A DNA stretch of 64,000 bases from Calliopsis andreniformis (Eukaryota > Arthropoda > Insecta > Hymenoptera > Andrenidae): positions 6,510,001-6,574,000 of the forward strand of contig NW_027480440.1 of NCBI RefSeq assembly GCF_051401765.1. Direction: 5' to 3'. The translations under genes were made by a program, and so were the position numbers. The notes under the pieces were generated by a model. That model had not been told where the DNA came from. It saw nothing but the letters and a program-made list of their open reading frames with translations, and did no database searches. Positions 1-13,140 of the stretch are shown one piece after another. Each line of letters begins with the position of its first letter. Position 1 is the first letter of the stretch.

Positions 1-376
1 TTCTCAGTCCTCAATTCTCAATCCTCAATCCTCGTTCCTCAAACATCAATCCTCAACCCTCAGTCCTCATCCTCAATTCTCAATCCTCAATCCTCAAACC
101 TCAATCTTCGATACTCAATCCCCAGTCCTCAATCCTCAATACTCAATCTTCAATCCTCAATCCTCAATCCTCAATATTCAACACACAACCATCAACCATC
201 AATACTCAATACTCAACCATCAATCCTCAATTCTCAATACTCAATAGAATATCCCGAATTCTCATGATTCAATACTCAATCCACAATATTCAATAATCAA
301 ATCTCGATCCTCAAACATCAATCCTCAATCCTCAATCCTCAATCCTCAATCCTCAATCCTCAGTCATCAATCCTCA
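1..376 (+). repeat. Segment duplicated at 5033-5408 (left end outside window)
   Basis: Aligns with 5033-5408 at a constant offset of 5,032. Shared markers are CTCGTTCCTCAAACATC near 31-47 and the type B island with its unusual ATCCCGAATTCTCATG near 251. The match stops near 377, where this copy reads CTTCAGTAC and the other reads CCTCAATCC. The left edge lies before the window. Confidence 0.85.
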
Positions 377-818
377 ATCTTCAGTACTCAATCGTCAATC
401 CGCAGTCCTCAATCCTCAATCCTCAATCCTCGTTCCTCAAACCTCAATCCTCAACCCTCAGCCATCATCCTCAATCCTCAATCCTCGTTCCTCAATCCTC
501 AATCCTCAATCCTCAATCCTCAATCCTCAATAATCAATCTCCAATCCTAGATCCTCAATCCCCAATCCTCAATCCTTAATCCTCAACCTTCAATCCTCAA
601 TCCTCAATTCTCAATCCTCAATACTCAATCCTCAATCCTCAATCCTCAAGCCTCAATCCTCAATCCTCAATCACCAACCTTCAATCCTCAATACTCAATC
701 TTCAATCCTCAATCCTCAATCCTGAATCGTCAATCCTCATCCTTCAATCCTCAATACCCAATCCTCAATGCTCAATCCTCAATCCTCAATTCTCAATAGT
801 TAATCTTCAATCCTCAAT
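377..818 (+). repeat. Satellite segment missing from the downstream chimeric copy
   Basis: Ordinary variant heptamers, including CTCGTTCC, a CAGCCATCATCC stretch and CCTAGATCC. The segments on either side are duplicated at about 5 kb, but there they are directly joined and this stretch is absent. The two offsets (5,032 and 4,578) differ by 454 bases, which is not a multiple of 7. Confidence 0.7.
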
Positions 819-3104
819 CATCAATCCTCAATCCTCAATCCTGAATCCTCAATCCTCAGTCATCAATCCTCAATCCTCAATACTCAATCGTCAATCCTCA
901 GTCCTCAATTCTCAATCCTCAATCCTCGTTCCTCAAACCTCAATCCTCAACCCTCAGCCCTCATCCGCCATCCTCAATCCTCAAACCTCAATCCTCAATC
1001 TTCAATCCTCAATACTCAATCTTCAAACTTCAATCCTCAATCCTCAATCCTCAATCCTCAATCCTCAATTCTCAGTCATCAATCCTCAATCTTCAATACT
1101 CAATCGTCAATCCGCAGTCCTCAATCCTCAGTCCTCAATCCTCGTTCCTCAAACCTCCATCCTCAGCCCTCAGCCACCATCCTCAATCCTCAATCCCCGT
1201 TCCTCAATCCTCAATCCTCAATCCTCAATACTCAATAGTCAATCTCCAATCCTAGATCCTCAATCCCTAATCCTCAATCCTTAATCCTCAATCTTCAATC
1301 CTTAATACTCAATTCTCAATCCTCAATACTCAATCCTCAATACACAATGCTCAATCCCAAATCCTCAATCTTCAATCCTCAATCCTCAATCCTCATGCCT
1401 CAATCCTCAGTCCTCAGTCCTCAAACCTCAATCCTCAACCCTCAGCCCTCATCCTCAATCCTCAATCCTAAATCCTCAATCATCAATCTTCAATCCTCAA
1501 TACTCAGTCTTCAATACTCATTCCTCAATCCTCAATCCTCAATCCTCAATCCTCAATCATCAGTCCTCAATCTTCCATACTAAATCCCCAATCCTCAATC
1601 CTCAATCCTCAATACTCAATCTTCAATCCTCAATCCTCAATCCTCAATCCTCAATCCATAATCCTCAGTCATCAATCCTCAATCCTCAATACTCAATCGT
1701 CAATACTCAATCGTCAATCCTCAGTCCTCAAATCTCAATCCTCAACCCTCATTCCTCAAACCTCAATCCTCAACCCTCAGCCCTCATCCTCCATCCTCTA
1801 TCCTCAATCCTCAATCCTCAATCTTCAATCCTCAATACTCAACCTTCGATCCTCAATCCTGAGTCCTAGATCCTCAAACCTCAGTCCTCAGTCATGAATA
1901 CTCCATCTTCAATACTCAATACACAATCCTCAATCGTCAATCCTCAATCCTCAATCCTCAATCCTCATTCTTCAAACCTCAATCCTCAACCCTCAGTCCT
2001 CATCCTCAACTCCCAATTCTCAATCCTCAATCCTCAATTCTCAATCTTCAATCCTCAATAATCAACCTTCAATCCTCAATCCCCAGTCCTTAATCTTCAA
2101 TCCTCAATGCTCAATCCTCAATCCTCAATCCTCAGTCCTCAATCCTCAATCCTCAATCCTCATACCTCAATCCTCAACCGTCAGTCCTCATCCTCAATCC
2201 TCAATCCTAAATCCTCAATCATCAATCTTCAATCCTCAATACTCAGTCTTCAATACACAGTCCTCAATCCTCAATCCTCAATCCTCAATCCTCAATCATC
2301 AGTCCTCAATTTTCCATACTCAATCCTCAATCCTCAATCCTCAATCCTCAATACTCAATCTTCAATCCTCAATCCTCAATCCTCAATCCTCAATCCTCAA
2401 TCCTCAGTAATCAATCCTCAATCCTCAATACTCAATCGTCAATACTCAATCGTCAATCCTCAGTCCTCAAATCTCAATCCTCAACCCTCATTCCTCAAAC
2501 CTCAATCCTCAACCCTCAGCCCTCTTCCTCCATCCTCAATCCTCAATCCTCAATCCTCAATCTTCAATCATCAATACTCAACCTTCGATCCTCAATCCTC
2601 AGTCCTAAATCCTCAAACCTCAGTCCTCAGTCATGAATACTCCATCTTCAATACTCAATACACAATCCTCAATCGTCAATCCTCAATCCTCAATCCTCAA
2701 TCCTCATTCTTCAAACCTCAATCCTCAACCCTCAGTCCTCATCCTCAACTCCCAATTCTCAATCCTCAATCCTTAATCCTCAATCTTCAATCCTCAATCC
2801 TCAATTCTCAATCCTCAATACTCAATCCTCAATCATCAATCCTCAAGCCTCAATCCTCAATCCTCAATCACCAACCTTCAATCCTCAATACTCAATCTTC
2901 AATCCTCAATCCTCAATCCTGAATCGTCAATCCTCATCCTTCAATCCTCAATACCCAATCCTCAATGCTCAATCCTCAATCCTCAATCCTCAACACTTAA
3001 TCTTCAATCCTCAATCATCAATCCTCAATCCTCAATCCTGAATCCTCAATCCTCAGTCATCAATCCTCAATCCTCAATACTCAATCGTCAATCCTCAGTC
3101 CTCA
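819..3104 (+). repeat. 2.3 kb segment duplicated at 5397-7682
   Basis: Matches 5397-7682 at a steady offset of 4,578 (654 x 7). The stretch 2107-2922 and its counterpart 6685-7500 translate identically over 271 codons, which reflects DNA duplication and not coding constraint. On the right the copies separate near 3104: here the sequence runs into an island, there into CTCGTTCCAC. It contains two half-modules of the ~1.5 kb repeat, with their marker GTCATGAATACTCC at 1891 and 2630. Confidence 0.85.
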
Positions 3105-3115
3105 ATCCTCAATCC

Positions 3116-3233
3116 TCAATAGAATATCCTCAATTCACTGTTTTCAATACTGAATCCCCAATCTTCAATCTTCAAATCTCAATCCACAGACATCAATTCT
3201 CATCACTCAAACATCAACACTCAGTCCTCAATC
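3116..3233 (+). repeat. Divergent island, type C-like
   Basis: GAATATCCTCAATTCACTG followed by CAATCCACAGACATCAATTC and CAACACTCAG. The segment keeps the 7-base register (most units still begin TCA), but its units depart strongly from TCAATCC. It lacks the AATCAGTTGTC leader found before most type C islands. Confidence 0.7.
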
Positions 3234-3249
3234 TTCAACCCTCAATCCT

Positions 3250-5032
3250 CAATCCTCAATTCTCGTACCTCAAACCTCAATCCTCAACCCTCAGCCATCA
3301 TCCTCAATCCTCAATCCTCGTTCCTCGATCCTCAATCCTCTATCCTCAATCCTCAATAGTCAATCTCCAATCCTAGATCCTCAATCCCCAATCCTCAGTC
3401 CTTAATCCTCAATCTTCACTCCTCAATCCTCAATTCTCAATCCTCAACACTCAACCCTCAATCCTCAATCCTCAATCCCCAATCCTCAATCTTCATTCCT
3501 CAATCCTCAATCCTCAATCCACAATCCTCAATCCTCAATCATCAACCTTCAATCCTCAATACTCAATCTTCAATCCTCAATCCTCAATCCTCAATCGTCA
3601 ATCCTCATTCTTCAATCCTCAATACCCAATCCTCAATCCTCAATCCTCAATCCTCCATCCTCAATTCTCAATCCTCAATCCTCAGTCCACAGTCCTCAAA
3701 CCTCAACCCTCAACCCTCACCCCTCATCCTCAATCCTCAATCCTAAATCCTCAATCATCAATCTTCAATCCTCAATACACAGTCTTGAATCCTCAATCCT
3801 CAATCCTCAATCCTCAATCCTCAATCCGCAATCATCAATCCTCAATCTTCAATACTCAATCCTCAATCCTCGATCCTCAATCCTCAATACTCAATCTTCA
3901 ATCCTCAATCCTCAATCCTCAATCCTCAATCCATAATCCTCAGTCATCAATCCTCAATCCTCAATACTCAATCGTCAATACTCAATCGTCAATCCTCAGT
4001 CCTCAAATCTCAATCCTCAACCCTCATTCCTCAAACCTCAATCCTCAACCCTCAGCCCTCATCCTCCATCCTCAATCCTCAATCCTCAATCCTCAATCTT
4101 CAATCCTCAATACTCAACCTTCGATCCTCAATCCTCAGTCCTAAATCCTCAATCTTCAATACTCAATCGTCAATCCGCAGTCCTCAATCCTCGATCCTCA
4201 ATTCTCGTTCCTCAAACCTCAATCCTCAACCCTCAGCCATCATCCTCAATCCTCAATCCTCGTTCCTCAATCCTCAATCCTCTATCCTCAATCCTCAATA
4301 GTCAATCTCCAATCCTAGATCCTCAATCCCCAATCCTCAATCCTTAATCCTCAATCTTCACTCCTCAATCCTCAATTCTCAATCCCCAACTCTCAACCCT
4401 CAATCCTCAATCCTCAATCCCCAATCCTCAATCTTCATTCCTCAATCCTCAATCCTCAAGCCTCAATCCTCAATCCTCAATCATCAATCGTGAATACTCA
4501 ATCTTCAATCCTCAATACTCAATCTTCAATCCTCAACCCTCAATCCTCAATCCACAATCCTCAATCCTCAATCATCAACCTTCAATCCTCAATACTCAAT
4601 CTTCAATCCTCAATCCTCAATCCTCAATCGTCAATCCCCATTCTTCAATCCTCAATACCCAATCCTCAATCCTCAATCCTCAATCCTCCATCCTCAATTC
4701 TCAATTCTCAATCCTCAATCCTCAGTCCACAGTCCTCAAACCTCAACCCTCAACCCTCAGCCCTCATCCTCAATCCTCAATCCTAAATCCTCAATCATCA
4801 ATCTTCAATCCTCAATACACAGTCTTGAATCCTCAATCCTCAATCCTCAATCCTCAATCCTCAATCCGCAATCATCAATCCTCAATCTTCAGTACTCAAT
4901 CCTCAATCCTCGATCCTCAATCCTCAATACTCAATCTTCAATCCTCAATCCTCAATCCTCGATCCTCAATCCTCAATCCTAGGTCATCAATCCTCAATCC
5001 TCAATACTCAATCGTCAATACTCAATCGTCAA
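3250..5032 (+). repeat. Imperfect tandem duplication of about 0.94-1.04 kb
   Basis: The stretch from about 3265 recurs from about 4195. Markers include CAGCCATCATCC, CTCTATCCTC (3341 and 4283, offset 942) and the CAATCCGCAATCATC stretch (offset 1,040 by about 3785 and 4825). The offset grows by 98, exactly 14 units, so one copy gained or lost whole heptamers. CCTAGG occurs once, near 4979. Confidence 0.75.
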
Positions 5033-7682
5033 TTCTCAGTCCTCAATTCTCAACCCTCAATCCTCGTTCCTCAAACATCAATCCTCAACCCTCAGTCCTC
5101 ATCCTCAATTCTCAATCCTCAATCCTCAAACCTCAATCTTCGATACTCAATCCCCAGTCCTCAATCCTCAATACTCAATCTTCAATCCTCAATCCTCAAT
5201 CCTCAATATTCAACACACAACCATCAACCATCAATACTCAATACTCAACCATCAATCCTCAATTCTCAATACTCAATAGAATATCCCGAATTCTCATGAT
5301 TCAATACTCAATCCACAATATTCAATAATCAAATCTCGATCCTCAAACATCAATCCTCAATCCTCAATCCTCAATCCTCAATCCTCAATCCTCAGTCATC
5401 AATCCTCAATCCTCAATCCTGAATCCTCAATCCTCAGTCATCAATCCTCAATCCTCAATACTCAATCGTCAATCCTCAGTCCTCAATTCTCAATCCTCAA
5501 TCCTCGTTCCTCAAACCTCAATCCTCAACCCTCAGCCCTCATCCGCCATCCTCAATCCTCAATCCTCAATCCTCAATCTTCAATCCTCAATACTGAATCT
5601 TCAAACTTCAATCCTCAATCCTCAATCCTCAATCCTCAATCCTCAATTCTCAGTCATCAATCCTCAATCTTCAATACTCAATCGTCAATCCGCAGTCCTC
5701 AATCCTCAGTCCTCAATCCTCGTTCCTCAAACCTCCATCCTCAGCCCTCAGCCACCATCCTCAATCCTCAATCCCCGTTCCTCAATCCTCAATCCTCAAT
5801 CCTCAATACTCAATAGTCAATCTCCAATCCTAGATCCTCAATCCCTAATCCTCAATCCTTAATCCTCAATCTTCAATCCTTAATACTCAATTCTCAATCC
5901 TCAATACTCAATCCTCAATACACAATGCTCAATCCCAAATCCTCAATCTTCAATCCTCAATCCTCAATCCTCAAGCCTCAATCCTCAGTCCTCAGTCCTC
6001 AAACCTCAATCCTCAACCCTCAGCCCTCATCCTCAATCCTCAATCCTAAATCCTCAATCATCAATCTTCAATCCTCAATACTCAGTCTTCAATACTCAAT
6101 CCTCAATCCTCAATCCTCAATCCTCAATCCTCAATCATCAGTCCTCAATCTTCCATACTCAATCCCCAATCCTCAATCCTCAATTCTCAATACTCAATCT
6201 TCAACCCTCAATCCTCAATCCTCAATCCTCAATCCATAATCCTCAGTCATCAATCCTCAATCCTCAATACTCTATCGTCAATACTCAATCGTCAATCCTC
6301 AGTCCTCAAATCTCAATCCTCAACCCTCATTCCTCAAACCTCAATCCTCAACCCTCAGCCCTCATCCTCCATCCTCAATCCTCAATCCTCAATCCTCAAT
6401 CTTCAATCCTCAATACTCAACCTTCGATCCTCAATCCTGAGTCCTAGATCCTCAAACCTCAGTCCTCAGTCATGAATACTCCATCTTCAATACTCAATAC
6501 ACAATCCTCAATCGTCAATCCTCAATCCTCAATCCTCAATCCTCATTCTTCAAACCTCAATCCTCAACCTTCAGTCCTCATCCTCAACTCCCAATTCTCA
6601 ATCCTCAATCCTCAATTCTCAATCTTCAATCCTCAATAATCAACCTTCAATCCTCAATCCCCAGTCCTTAATCTTCAATCCTCAATGCTCAATCCTCAAT
6701 CCTCAATCCTCAGTCCTCAATCCTCAATCCTCAATCCTCATACCTCAATCCTCAACCGTCAGTCCTCATCCTCAATCCTCAATCCTAAATCCTCAATCAT
6801 CAATCTTCAATCCTCAATACTCAGTCTTCAATACACAGTCCTCAATCCTCAATCCTCAATCCTCAATCCTCAATCATCAGTCCTCAATTTTCCATACTCA
6901 ATCCTCAATCCTCAATCCTCAATCCTCAATACTCAATCTTCAATCCTCAATCCTCAATCCTCAATCCTCAATCCTCAATCCTCAGTAATCAATCCTCAAT
7001 CCTCAATACTCAATCGTCAATACTCAATCGTCAATCCTCAGTCCTCAAATCTCAATCCTCAACCCTCATTCCTCAAACCTCAATCCTCAACCCTCAGCCC
7101 TCTTCCTCCATCCTCAATCCTCAATCCTCAATCCTCAATCTTCAATCATCAATACTCAACCTTCGATCCTCAATCCTCAGTCCTAAATCCTCAAACCTCA
7201 GTCCTCAGTCATGAATACTCCATCTTCAATACTCAATACACAATCCTCAATCGTCAATCCTCAATCCTCAATCCTCAATCCTCATTCTTCAAACCTCAAT
7301 CCTCAACCCTCAGTCCTCATCCTCAACTCCCAATTCTCAATCCTCAATCCTTAATCCTCAATCTTCAATCCTCAATCCTCAATTCTCAATCCTCAATACT
7401 CAATCCTCAATCATCAATCCTCAAGCCTCAATCCTCAATCCTCAATCACCAACCTTCAATCCTCAATACTCAATCTTCAATCCTCAATCCTCAATCCTGA
7501 ATCGTCAATCCTCATCCTTCAATCCTCAATACCCAATCCTCAATGCTCAATCCTCAATCCTCAATCCTCAACACTTAATCTTCAATCCTCAATCATCAAT
7601 CCTCAATCCTCAATCCTGAATCCTCAATCCTCAGTCATCAATCCTCAATCCTCAATACTCAATCGTCAATCCTCAGTCCTCA
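5033..7682 (+). repeat. Chimeric copy of 1-376 joined to 819-3104
   Basis: The left part (5033-5408) follows the segment at 1-376 and the right part (5397-7682) follows 819-3104. The switch lies in a shared stretch around 5393-5408 reading CAGTCATCAATCCTC. This is what exchange or deletion between similar heptamers would leave. Confidence 0.8.
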
Positions 7683-7981
7683 ATTCTCAATCCTCAATCC
7701 TCGTTCCACAAACTTCAATCCTCAACCCTCAGCCCTCATCCTCCATCCTCAATCCTCAATCCTCAATCCTCAATCTTCAATCCTCAATACTCAATCTTCA
7801 AACTTCAATCCTCAATCCTCAATCCTCAATCCTCAATCCTCAATCCTCAATCCTCAATCCTCAACCCTCAGCCCTCATCCTATATCCTCAATCCTCAATC
7901 CTCAATCCTCAATCTTCAATCCTCAATACTCAACCTTCGATCCTCAATCCTGAGTCCTAGATCCTCAAACCTCAGTCCTCA
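6469..7981 (+). repeat. Higher-order repeat 1 dimer, 1,513 bp form (739 + 774)
   Basis: Measured between occurrences of GTCATGAATACTCC at 6469, 7208 and 7982. The two halves are related but distinct: the first starts after CCTGAGTCCTAGATCC, the second after CTCAGTCCTAAATCC and is preceded by CAGCCCTCTTCC. Compared with the later 1,505 bp copy it has one extra heptamer and one extra base (CACTTAATC against CACTTATC). Confidence 0.8.
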
Positions 7982-10143
7982 GTCATGAATACTCCATCTT
8001 CAATACTCAATACACAATCCTCAATCGTCAATCCTCAATCCTCAATCCTCAATCCTCATTCTTCAAACCTCAATCCTCAACCCTCAGTCCTCATCCTCAA
8101 CTCCCAATTCTCAATCCTCAATCCTCAATTCTCAATCGTCAATCCTCAATAATCAACCTTCAATCCTCAATCCCCAGTCCTTAATCTTCAATCCTCAATG
8201 CTCAATCCTCAATCCTCAATCCTCAGTCCTCAATCCTCAATCCTCAATCCTCATACCTCAATCCTCAACCGTCAGTCCTCATCCTCAATCCTCAATCCTA
8301 AATCCTCAATCATCAATCTTCAATCCTCAATACTCAGTCTTCAATACACAGTCCTCAATCCTCAATCCTCAATCCTCAATCCTCAATCATCAGTCCTCAA
8401 TTTTCCATACTCAATCCTCAATCCTCAATCCTCAATCCTCAATACTCAATCTTCAATCCTCAATCCTCAATCCTCAATCCTCAATCCTCAATCCTCAGTA
8501 ATCAATCCTCAATCCTCAATACTCAATCGTCAATACTCAATCGTCAATCCTCAGTCCTCAAATCTCAATCCTCAACCCTCATTCCTCAAACCTCAATCCT
8601 CAACCCTCAGCCCTCTTCCTCCATCCTCAATCCTCAATCCTCAATCCTCAATCTTCAATCATCAATACTCAACCTTCGATCCTCAATCCTCCGTCCTAAA
8701 TCCTCAAACCTCAGTCCTCAGTCATGAATACTCCATCTTCAATACTCAATACACAATCCTCAATCGTCAATCCTCAATCCTCAATCCTCAATCCTCAATC
8801 CTCATTCTTCAAACCTCAATCCTCAACCCTCAGTCCTCATCCTCAACTCCCAATTCTCAATCCTCAATCCTTAATCCTCAATCTTCAATCCTCAATCCTC
8901 AATTCTCAATCCTCAATACTCAATCCTCAATCATCAATCCTCAAGCCTCAATCCTCAATCCTCAATCACCAACCTTCAATCCTCAATACTCAATCTTCAA
9001 TCCTCAATCCTCAATCCTGAATCGTCAATCCTCATCCTTCAATCCTCAATACCCAATCCTCAATGCTCAATCCTCAATCCTCAATCCTCAACACTTAATC
9101 TTCAATCCTCAATCATCAATCCTCAATCCTCAATACTCAATCGTCAATCCTCAGTCCTCAATTCTCAATCCTCAATCCTCGTTCCTCAAACTTCAATCCT
9201 CAACCCTCAGCCCTCATCCTCCATCCTCAATCCTCAATCCTCAATCCTCAATCTTCAATCCTCAATACTCAATCTTCAAACTTCAATCCTCAATCCTCAA
9301 TCCTCAATCCTCAATCCTCAATCCTCAGTCATCAATCCTCAATCTTCAATACTCAATCGTCAATCCGCAGTCCTCAATCCTCAATCCTCAATCCTCGTTC
9401 CTCTAACCTCCATCCTCAACCCTCAGCCACCATCCTCAATCCTCAATCCTCGTTCCTCAATCCTCAATCCTCAATCCTCAATACTCAATAGTCAATCTCC
9501 AATCCTAGATCCTCAATCCCTAATCCTCAATCCTTAATCCTCAACCTTCAATCCTTAATCCTCAATTCTCAATCCTCAATACTCAATCCTCAATAGTCAA
9601 TCCTCAATCCCCAATCCTCAATCTTCAATCCTCAATCCTCAATCCTCAAGCCTCAATCCTCAATCCTCAATCCTCATACCTCAATCCTCAACCGTCAGTC
9701 CTCATCCTCAATCCTCAATCCTAAATCCTCAATCATCAACCTTCAATCCTCAATACTCAGTCTTCAATACACAGTCCTCAATCCTCAATCCTCAATCCTC
9801 AATCCTCAATCATCAGTCCTCAATTTTCCATACTCAATCCTCAATCCTCAATCCTCAATCCTCAATACTCAATCTTCAATCCTCAATCCTCAATCCTCAA
9901 TCCTCAATCCTCAATCCTCAGTAATCAATCCTCAATCCTCAATACTCAATCGTCAATACTCAATCGTCAATCCTCAGTCCTCAAATCTCAATCCTCAACC
10001 CTCATTCCTCAAACCTCAATCCTCAACCCTCAGCCCTCATCCTCCATCCTCAATCCTCAATCCTCAATCCTCAATCTTCAATCCTCAATACTCAACCTTC
10101 GATCCTCAATCCTGAGTCCTAGATCCTCAAACCTCAGTCCTCA
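7982..10143 (+). repeat. Higher-order repeat 1, one 739 bp half plus a rearranged 1,423 bp segment
   Basis: The marker occurs at 7982, 8721 and 10144. The first interval is the standard 739; the second, 1,423, is longer. It holds a CTCGTTCC stretch (about 9178-9400), a CAGCCACCATCC/CCTAGATCC stretch (about 9420-9600) and a second start of the CATACCTCAATCCTCAACCG motif near 9671. It looks like a dimer with extra material inserted or a marker lost. Confidence 0.7.
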
Positions 10144-11648
10144 GTCATGAATACTCCATCTTCAATACTCAATACACAATCCTCAATCGTCAATCCTCAA
10201 TCCTCAATCCTCAATCCTCATTCTTCAAACCTCAATCCTCAACCCTCAGTCCTCATCCTCAACTCCCAATTCTCAATCCTCAATCCTCAATTCTCAATCT
10301 TCAATCCTCAATAATCAACCTTCAATCCTCAATCCTCAGTCCTTAATCTTCAATCCTCAATGCTCAATCCTCAATCCTCAATCCTCAGTCCTCAATCCTC
10401 AATCCTCAATCCTCATACCTCAATCCTCAACCGTCAGTCCTCATCCTCAATCCTCAATCCTAAATCCTCAATCATCAATCTTCAATCCTCAATACTCAGT
10501 CTTCAATACACAGTCCTCAATCCTCAATCCTCAATCCTCAATCCTCAATCATCAGTCCTCAATTTTCCATACTCAATCCTCAATCCTCAATCCTCAATCC
10601 TCAATACTCAATCTTCAATCCTCAATCCTCAATCCTCAATCCTCAATCCTCAATCCTCAGTAATCAATCCTCAATCCTCAATACTCAATCGTCAATACTC
10701 AATCGTCAATCCTCAGTCCTCAAATCTCAATCCTCAACCCTCATTCCTCAAACCTCAATCCTCAACCCTCAGCCCTCTTCCTCCATCCTCAATCCTCAAT
10801 CCTCAATCCTCAATCTTCAATCATCAATACTCAACCTTCGATCCTCAATCCTCAGTCCTAAATCCTCAAACCTCAGTCCTCAGTCATGAATACTCCATCT
10901 TCAATACTCAATACACAATCCTCAATCGTCAATCCTCAATCCTCAATCCTCAATCCTCATTCTTCAAACCTCAATCCTCAACCCTCAGTCCTCATCCTCA
11001 ACTCCCAATTCTCAATCCTCAATCCTTAATCCTCAATCTTCAATCCTCAATCCTCAATTCTCAATCCTCAATACTCAATCCTCAATCATCAATCCTCAAG
11101 CCTCAATCCTCAATCCTCAATCACCAACCTTCAATCCTCAATACTCAATCTTCAATCCTCAATCCTCAATCCTGAATCGTCAATCCTCATCCTTCAATCC
11201 TCAATACCCAATCCTCAATGCTCAATCCTCAATCCTCAATCCTCAACACTTATCTTCAATCCTCAATCATCAATCCTCAATCCTCAATCCTGAATCCTCA
11301 ATCCTCAGTCATCAATCCTCAATCCTCAATACTCAATCGTCAATCCTCAGTCCTCAATTCTCAATCCTCAATCCTCGTTCCACAAACTTCAATCCTCAAC
11401 CCTCAGCCCTCATCCTCCATCCTCAATCCTCAATCCTCAATCCTCAATCTTCAATCCTCAATACTCAATCTTCAAACTTCAATCCTCAATCCTCAATCCT
11501 CAATCCTCAATCCTCAATCCTCAATCCTCAACCCTCAGCCCTCATCCTCCATCCTCAATCCTCAATCCTCAATCCTCAATCTTCAATCCTCAATACTCAA
11601 CCTTCGATCCTCAATCCTGAGTCCTAGATCCTCAAACCTCAGTCCTCA
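10144..11648 (+). repeat. Higher-order repeat 1 dimer, 1,505 bp form (739 + 766)
   Basis: Markers at 10144, 10883 and 11649. 1,505 is exactly 215 units. A single-base deletion at about 11250 (CACTTATC) shifts the forward frame, yet the translation continues in the same heptapeptide pattern, showing how frame-tolerant this repeat is. Confidence 0.8.
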
Positions 11649-13140
11649 GTCATGAATACTCCATCTTCAATACTCAATACACAATCCTCAATCGTCAATC
11701 CTCAATCCTCAATCCTCAATCCTCATTCTTCAAACCTCAATCCTCAACCCTCAGTCCTCATCCTCAACTCCCAATTCTCAATCCTCAATCCTCAATTCTC
11801 AATCTTCAATCCTCAATAATCAACCTTCAATCCTCAATCCCCAGTCCTTAATCTTCAATCCTCAATGCTCAATCCTCAATCCTCAATCCTCAGTCCTCAA
11901 TCCTCAATCCTCAATCCTCATACCTCAATCCTCAACCGTCAGTCCTCATCCTCAATCCTCAATCCTAAGTCCTCAATCATCAATCTTCAATCCTCAATAC
12001 TCAGTCTTCAATACACAGTCCTCAATCCTCAATCCTCAATCCTCAATCCTCAATCATCAGTCCTCAATTTTCCATACTCAATCCTCAATCCTCAATCCTC
12101 AATCCTCAATACTCAATCTTCAATCCTCAATCCTCAATCCTCAATCCTCAATCCTCAATCCTCAGTAATCAATCCTCAATCCTCAATACTCAATCGTCAA
12201 TACTCAATCGTCAATCCTCAGTCCTCAAATCTCAATCCTCAACCCTCATTCCTCAAACCTCAATCCTCAACCCTCAGCCCTCTTCCTCCATCCTCAATCC
12301 TCAATCCTCAATCCTCAATCTTCAATCATCAATACTCAACCTTCGATCCTCAATCCTCCGTCCTAAATCCTCAAACCTCAGTCCTCAGTCGTGAATACTC
12401 CATCTTCAATACTCAATACACAATCCTCAATCGTCAATCCTCAATCCTCAATCCTCAATCCTCATTCTTCAAACCTCAATCCTCAACCCTCAGTCCTCAT
12501 CCTCAACTCCCAATTCTCAATCCTCAATCCTCAATTCTTAATCTTCAATCCTCAATGCTCAATCCTCAATCCTCAATCCTCAGTCCTCAATCCTCAATCC
12601 TCAATCCTCATACCTCAATCCTCAACCGTCAGTCCCCGTCCTCAATCCTCAACTATCAATCCTCAATCCTCAATATTCAATCATCAATACTCAATCTTCA
12701 CTCCTCAATCCTCAACCCTCAATCCCCAATTCTCAATCCCCAATCCTCTGCCCTCAATCCTCAAAACTCAATCCTCAAACCTCAATCGTCAACCGTCAGT
12801 CCTCGCCCTCAATCCTCAACACTCAATCCTCAATCATCAATCTTCAATCATCAATACTCAATCTTCAATCTTCAATCCTCAATCCTGAAATCCTCAATCC
12901 TCAATATTCAACACACAGCCCACAACCTTCAATCCTCAATACTCAACCATCAATCCTCAATTCTCTATACTCAATCGTCAGTCATCAATACTCAACACTC
13001 AATCTTCAATCCTCAATCCTCAATCTTCAATCCTCAATACTCAATCCTCAATCCTCAATCCTCAATCCTCAATCCTCAATCTTCAGTCCTCAATCATCGA
13101 TCCTCAATTCTCAATCCTCAATCCTCAATCTTCAGAACTC
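11649..13140 (+). repeat. Higher-order repeat 1, last half-module and decaying edge
   Basis: Markers at 11649 and 12388 (739 apart; the second is mutated to GTCGTGAATACTCC). After about 12540 the copy breaks up: a second, shortened HT-type motif (CATACCTCAATCCTCAACCG near 12608) is followed by sequence of the next family, with an 8-base unit TGAAATCC at 12886-12893 and the AACACACAGCCC leader. This marks the boundary between two repeat families. Confidence 0.7.

Noticed and set aside
2107..2922. Identical 271-codon open frames at 2107, 6685 and 10360 as a conserved protein family
   Set aside because: Identity of the products follows from duplication of the DNA blocks. Related copies at 8198 and 11865 run on or break through non-coding-like variants. 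Nothing suggests selection on the peptide.
4975..4990. CCTAGG and CCTAGATCC as regulatory sites
   Set aside because: Single-base variants of the heptamer carried along with duplicated blocks (also near 31555 and 34473); no promoter or terminator context.
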